Positions 60,892 through 64,000 of a stretch of DNA of 64,000 nucleotides are shown one piece after another. The notes under the pieces were generated by a model that saw nothing but the letters and a program-made list of their open reading frames with translations, ran no database searches and was not told where the DNA came from. This stretch comes from Desulfomicrobium baculatum DSM 4028 (GTDB lineage Bacteria > Desulfobacterota > Desulfovibrionia > Desulfovibrionales > Desulfomicrobiaceae), in assembly GCF_000023225.1 (NCBI RefSeq), contig NC_013173.1, positions 2,544,501-2,608,500 on the forward strand. Direction: 5' to 3'. Numbering within the stretch: position 1 is the stretch's first letter; each line of letters begins with the position of its first letter. The translations under genes were made by a program, and so were the position numbers.

Positions 60892-60928
60892 TGTTTGAAT
60901 CCTACTCCATGCTTTCGGCGAAAACCTG

Positions 60929-60948
60929 AATGTCGGTACACCGACATT
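60929..60948. promoter_or_regulatory. Perfect palindrome in the divergent region
   Basis: AATGTCGGTACACCGACATT, two 9-bp half-sites around AC, at about -156 from the predicted TauE transcript start and 38 bp before the regulator start codon. Could serve autoregulation. Confidence 0.45.
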
Positions 60949-60998
60949 TTGCCCTGTGGGCTCTGAATTTGAGAAAAAAGGCACAATCCTGCCGCTTG

Positions 60999-61014
60999 CG
61001 GCAATATTTTGCCG
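60999..61014. promoter_or_regulatory. Near-palindrome (regulator-site candidate B)
   Basis: CGGCAATATTTTGCCG, one mismatch from the palindrome at 59677, centred about 88 bp before the predicted TauE start. It abuts another inverted repeat, TGCCGCTTGCGGCA. Confidence 0.55.
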
Positions 61015-61067
61015 TTTACTCCCTGTGCCCAGGTACGTCAACAAAGGAGCCGCCTGTATTTTCGTGC

Positions 61068-61083
61068 TGGCATGGTCTTTGCC
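61068..61083 (+). promoter_or_regulatory. Sigma-54 promoter of the sulfite-exporter operon
   Basis: TGGCATGGTCTTTGCC matches TGGCACGN4TTGCW except at two positions, with exact spacing. The predicted start near 61094 gives a 73-nt leader. Confidence 0.8.
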
Positions 61084-61166
61084 TATTCTGGAGTTCGGAT
61101 GCGTTGTGCATCGCGGTGCAACATCAATCAATTCTTGAAGAACGTGTAAACGGGAGCGAAACAGGA

Positions 61167-62156
61167 ATGAAACTGAACACGAAGTGGATGCGAATTCTGG
61201 GAGGGGCCGCATTGTGCGCACTCCTGTTGGTCACTTTGGCTTGGGCGAGCAATAACCCTGAAATCGCGGATGAAGCGGCCAAACAGCTGGCGGAAGCCAC
61301 GGGCACATCTTCGGCCCTGCCCTGGTGGGCCTGGCCTGTCATCTTGCTGTTTTTCTGTTTTATACTTGGCATCATCGCGGTCCTTGCCGGTGTTGGCGGC
61401 GGCGTGCTCTACGTACCGCTGGTCAGCGGATTTTTTCCCTTCCATCTTGACTTTGTGCGCGGCGCGGGCCTGCTTGTGGCCTTGGCCGGAGCCCTGGCCG
61501 CCGGTCCCGGTCTCCTGAAACGCAATCTGGCCAGCCTGCGCCTGGCACTGCCCGTTGCGCTCATAGCCTCCAGCTGCGCCATCCTCGGCGCCTTCCTCGG
61601 ACTTGCGCTGCCGAACCACGTAATCCAGATCTGCCTGGGCGGCACCATCATGGGTATCGCCATCCTGCTCCTGCTCTCCAAGAACACGGCTCGTCCCGTC
61701 GTCGAAAAGCAGGACGCCCTGAGTATGGCCCTCGGCATGCGAGGCGCCTACATGGAGCCCGCCACCGGCGAGATCGTGGAGTGGAAAACCCACCGCACCA
61801 TCATGGGCCTCTTGCTCTTCATCGTCATCGGCATCATGGCCGGCATGTTCGGTCTGGGTGCGGGCTGGGCCAACGTACCCGTCCTGAACCTGCTCATGGG
61901 CGCACCGCTCAAGGTCGCCGTCGGCACCAGCAAATTTCTCCTCTCCATCACCGACACCTCCGCCGCCTGGGTTTATCTGAACCAGGGCTGCGTCATCCCG
62001 CTCATGGCCATACCCTCCATCGTGGGCCTGATGATGGGCTCTTTCGTGGGTGTGCGTCTGCTGGCCATCGCCAAGCCCACATTCATCCGCTACATGGTCA
62101 TCGGCGTGCTGCTCTTCGCAGGTGGAAAGGCACTGGCCAAGGGCCTGGGCTTCTAA
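61167..62156 (+). CDS. TauE/SafE-family sulfite exporter-like permease
   Basis: A 329-residue membrane protein with about eight to nine helices. LAGVGGGVLYVPLVSGFFPF and LLGAPLKVAVGTSKF-like features (MGAPLKVAVGTSKFLLSITD) are characteristic of the two repeats of the TSUP family. It probably exports sulfite or a related organosulfur anion, fitting a sulfate reducer. The chosen ATG at 61167 has GGGAG upstream and gives the typical N-terminus. It is followed by a small membrane protein and a PAS/AAA+ gene in one apparent operon. Confidence 0.88.
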   Translation: MKLNTKWMRILGGAALCALLLVTLAWASNNPEIADEAAKQLAEATGTSSALPWWAWPVILLFFCFILGIIAVLAGVGGGVLYVPLVSGFFPFHLDFVRGAGLLVALAGALAAGPGLLKRNLASLRLALPVALIASSCAILGAFLGLALPNHVIQICLGGTIMGIAILLLLSKNTARPVVEKQDALSMALGMRGAYMEPATGEIVEWKTHRTIMGLLLFIVIGIMAGMFGLGAGWANVPVLNLLMGAPLKVAVGTSKFLLSITDTSAAWVYLNQGCVIPLMAIPSIVGLMMGSFVGVRLLAIAKPTFIRYMVIGVLLFAGGKALAKGLGF

Positions 62157-62183
62157 CATATTCCAGAATCAAGGAGAAAAGAC

Positions 62184-62603
62184 ATGAATAAACCCGATAC
62201 CAACGCGCCTGCCGAACAGATCGCCTACGCAAACATCCTCTTCTACGGATGTTGGGGCGGCCTTGCGCTCATGCTTGTCACATACGTGCTCTACGTCACC
62301 GGCATCATGGATCCCTACGTGTCCATGGACAACGTGATCAAATACTGGGCGCTGCCCGTAGGCCAGTACCTCGCCGACAACAACGTGCCCAACGGCTGGG
62401 GCTGGGCAACTCTGCTGTCCAATGGCGACTTCCTGAACTTCCTTGGAATCGCGCTCCTGGGCGGCCTGACCATCGTGGCCTATATCCCGGTCACCCTCGC
62501 CTACTTCAAGAAAAAGGACTTCGCGTTCGCCATTATCGCGCTCCTTGAGGTCCTTGTCCTCTGCTTCGCGGCATCCGGAATCGTCGGAGGCGGCGCGCAC
62601 TAA
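62184..62603 (+). CDS. Small three-helix membrane protein (possibly DUF1634-like)
   Basis: A 139-residue protein with three helices (ILFYGCWGGLALMLVTYVLY, LGIALLGGLTIVAYIPVTLA, FAIIALLEVLVLCFAASGIV). It sits directly after the TauE-type exporter, where DUF1634 proteins are common, but I only see general resemblance. It may be a subunit of the exporter. Confidence 0.6.
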   Translation: MNKPDTNAPAEQIAYANILFYGCWGGLALMLVTYVLYVTGIMDPYVSMDNVIKYWALPVGQYLADNNVPNGWGWATLLSNGDFLNFLGIALLGGLTIVAYIPVTLAYFKKKDFAFAIIALLEVLVLCFAASGIVGGGAH

Positions 62604-62614
62604 AGGAGAGGCTC

Positions 62615-63847
62615 GTGCTCAAACGGATTGAAGAATTGATCGGCACCAATTGCCCGGACCTGCCCTCCCTGCTGGACGGGCTGCCCGTTGGGGTGGCCCT
62701 CCTGGACGAAGAGGGACATGTCCTCATGCTCAACAAGGCCCTCGAAGCTTTGACCGGCTACAACCGGGAAGAAGTGCGCGGACTGCCTTGCCGGCACGTC
62801 CTGCGCAGCCGGGCCTGCCTGCAGGACTGCCCTCACGGGCGCGAGGCCGCTGCAGGAGTCGGAATTGAGACCGATTGCATCAACCGTCACCACCGCAAGA
62901 TTCCCATCCGCATCACTCCGGTGCGCGTTCTGGACGGCAACAACCGCCCGATCTGCGTGCTCGATGTGGTTGAAGAATTGACGGCCTTGCGGGAAATTGA
63001 GGCGCGCCTGTCCCAAGCTGCGGATCATGGCCAGATTGTCGGACGCAGTCCGGCCATGAAAAAGATTCTCGGCCTTGTGCCGGTCATCGCCCAGCACGAC
63101 ACTGCGGTGCTGATCACCGGCGAGACAGGCACGGGCAAGGATCTTTTGGCCGAATCCGTGCACAAGGCTTCGCCCAGATCACGCGAACCCTTCGTGCGCT
63201 TCAGTTGCGGGCCTATGCCCTCCGAACTGCTCGACGCCGAACTGTTCGGACGCATGCAGGGACCCGACGGAGAGTTCAAGCCGGGCCGATTTCAGCAGGC
63301 TCAGGGCGGAACCCTGTACTTGTCGGAGATCGCGGATCTGCCGCTCTCCCAGCAAAGCAGTCTGGTCAGGTTTCTGGATGAAGGAACCATTCTGCCTGTC
63401 GGCGCGGGCAAACCCCTGCGCGCGAGCGCCCGGCTCATGGCTTCCACCGCCGAGTCACCGGAAAAACTGGTTCAGGACGGCCGTCTGCGGGAAGATCTTT
63501 TTCATCGCATTTCAGCCATCCGCCTGCACCTGCCCAGGCTCAAGGACCGCGCGGAAGACCTTGGATTTCTGTTGCACCATTTCATGGGCCATTATGCGGC
63601 GCGTTTCAAAAAGGATATCAGCGCCATCAGCCCAAGAGCCCAGCGCCATGTCTACGCCCACGATTTTCCGGGCAACGTGCGGGAACTCAAAAACATCATG
63701 GAATTTGCCGCCATGGTCTGCAACGGCGATACCATTCGGACCGAACACCTGCCCATGCATTTGACCGACGACGTCGAGCCTGAATCGGTTGTCCGACCGG
63801 TGGAGAAAGGCCGCAAAGCCGGCCGCAAGAACACAGAGGAGCGATAG
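62615..63847 (+). CDS. PAS-AAA+ protein, degenerate sigma-54-activator-like, no HTH
   Basis: A 410-residue protein starting at GTG with AAGGAG upstream. The PAS domain (15-125) carries a Cys cluster: C59, C68, C72 and C88. The AAA+ domain has intact Walker A GETGTGKD (169-176) and the Arg-finger region LREDLFHRIS. But the sigma-54-contact loop GAFTGA is absent (the segment reads GRMQGPDGEFKPG), Walker B reads TLYLSEI with Ser for the catalytic Asp at residue 237, and there is no C-terminal helix-turn-helix. I think it is a sensor that modulates the minimal activator at 59815. Confidence 0.8.
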   Translation: MLKRIEELIGTNCPDLPSLLDGLPVGVALLDEEGHVLMLNKALEALTGYNREEVRGLPCRHVLRSRACLQDCPHGREAAAGVGIETDCINRHHRKIPIRITPVRVLDGNNRPICVLDVVEELTALREIEARLSQAADHGQIVGRSPAMKKILGLVPVIAQHDTAVLITGETGTGKDLLAESVHKASPRSREPFVRFSCGPMPSELLDAELFGRMQGPDGEFKPGRFQQAQGGTLYLSEIADLPLSQQSSLVRFLDEGTILPVGAGKPLRASARLMASTAESPEKLVQDGRLREDLFHRISAIRLHLPRLKDRAEDLGFLLHHFMGHYAARFKKDISAISPRAQRHVYAHDFPGNVRELKNIMEFAAMVCNGDTIRTEHLPMHLTDDVEPESVVRPVEKGRKAGRKNTEER

Positions 63848-63849
63848 CA

Positions 63850-64000
63850 ATGGAACGCCGCGTGCTGATCACCGTCGCCAAGGACGAAATCGCCCCTCGC
63901 TTCGATCTGACGACCGAAGCGCTGTTGCTGACCATTTCCGATGGTGGAGAAATCGTCTTGCGCAAGTCCTTTCTTCTGGCTTACGCTTCCGGAGACGAAC
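63850..64000 (+). CDS. NifX/NifB-like iron-molybdenum cofactor-binding protein, partial
   Basis: Only 50 residues are visible: MERRVLITVAKDEIAPRFDL followed by TTEALLLTISDGGEIVLRK. The start is typical of the small NifX/NifB C-terminal-like proteins (LITVAKDEIAPRFDL). Such genes in sulfate reducers often accompany PAS or sulfur-metabolism genes. The ATG follows the previous stop by 2 bp. The rest lies outside the window. Confidence 0.6.
   Translation, partial: MERRVLITVAKDEIAPRFDLTTEALLLTISDGGEIVLRKSFLLAYASGDE

Noticed and set aside
1-64000. CRISPR arrays, insertion sequences, prophage or integrase genes
   Set aside because: I saw no regularly spaced repeats, transposase motifs or integrases, and the tRNA-Pro has no adjacent integrase or repeated 3' end.

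Overview
The window looks like a chromosomal segment from a sulfate-reducing Desulfobacterota of the order Desulfovibrionales; a Desulfomicrobium-like genome is my best guess. The reasons are a GC-rich composition, an exosortase-A (XrtA) type exopolysaccharide locus in the order known from such bacteria, a large FAD/4Fe-4S D-lactate dehydrogenase, a TauE-type sulfite exporter under sigma-54 control, and a NifX/NifB-like gene. The genus is inferred, not proven.

Layout. Positions 1-17991 (all minus strand) hold one long exopolysaccharide operon: prsT-like TPR lipoprotein, polyprenyl-phosphate sugar transferase, export protein, chain-length determinant, tyrosine autokinase, ATPase, outer-membrane barrel, deacetylase, FemAB-like protein, PLP aminotransferase, glycosyltransferase, acyltransferase, O-antigen-ligase-like protein and a flippase cut by the window edge. 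Positions 18712-27984 (plus strand) hold a divergent six-gene run that looks like a lipid-like small-molecule biosynthesis and export system: a LolA-like carrier, an AMIN/DUF1302-like barrel, two FeeM-type N-acyl amino acid synthases, an RND exporter and a ThiF-nitroreductase fusion. Positions 28077-33036 hold three PEP-CTERM proteins, an exosortase-associated CAAX-type protease and a PilZ protein. Positions 33688-37629 hold a GGDEF/EAL protein, a double-domain KaiC ATPase and two small genes. Positions 37938-43606 hold a DmsABC-like molybdoenzyme with a TorD-like chaperone and a LuxR-type regulator. The rest is mostly ordinary chromosome: tRNA-Pro, SAM hydroxide adenosyltransferase, cobS, nitronate monooxygenase, fliJ, motE, truA, a flagellin-like orphan, a PagL-like protein, DUF4197, phosphomannomutase, D-lactate dehydrogenase, a RelBE-type toxin-antitoxin pair, tatA, two thiol proteins, a nitroreductase, and a sulfite-exporter cluster flanked by two sigma-54-type regulators.

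The main new observation is regulatory. The prsT operon, all three PEP-CTERM genes and the PilZ gene are each preceded by a good sigma-54 -24/-12 promoter. Upstream of each lies a copy of one 17-bp element (consensus TGTAARNTTNTYCGACA), centred at about -87 to -96 for the PEP-CTERM genes, -149 for pilZ and -258 for prsT. This predicts one enhancer-binding regulator, probably a PrsR homologue encoded outside the window, that switches on polysaccharide synthesis, the sorted surface proteins and a c-di-GMP receptor together. No exosortase gene is visible in the window.

The second is the 18712-27984 run. Two N-acyl amino acid synthases, an E1-like/nitroreductase fusion, an RND pump, a LolA-like periplasmic protein and an outer-membrane barrel would together make, modify and export an acylated amino-acid product next to the exopolysaccharide/PEP-CTERM system. 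The third is a PAS/AAA+ protein (62615-63847) that resembles a sigma-54 activator but lacks the sigma-54-contact loop, the Walker B aspartate and a DNA-binding domain.
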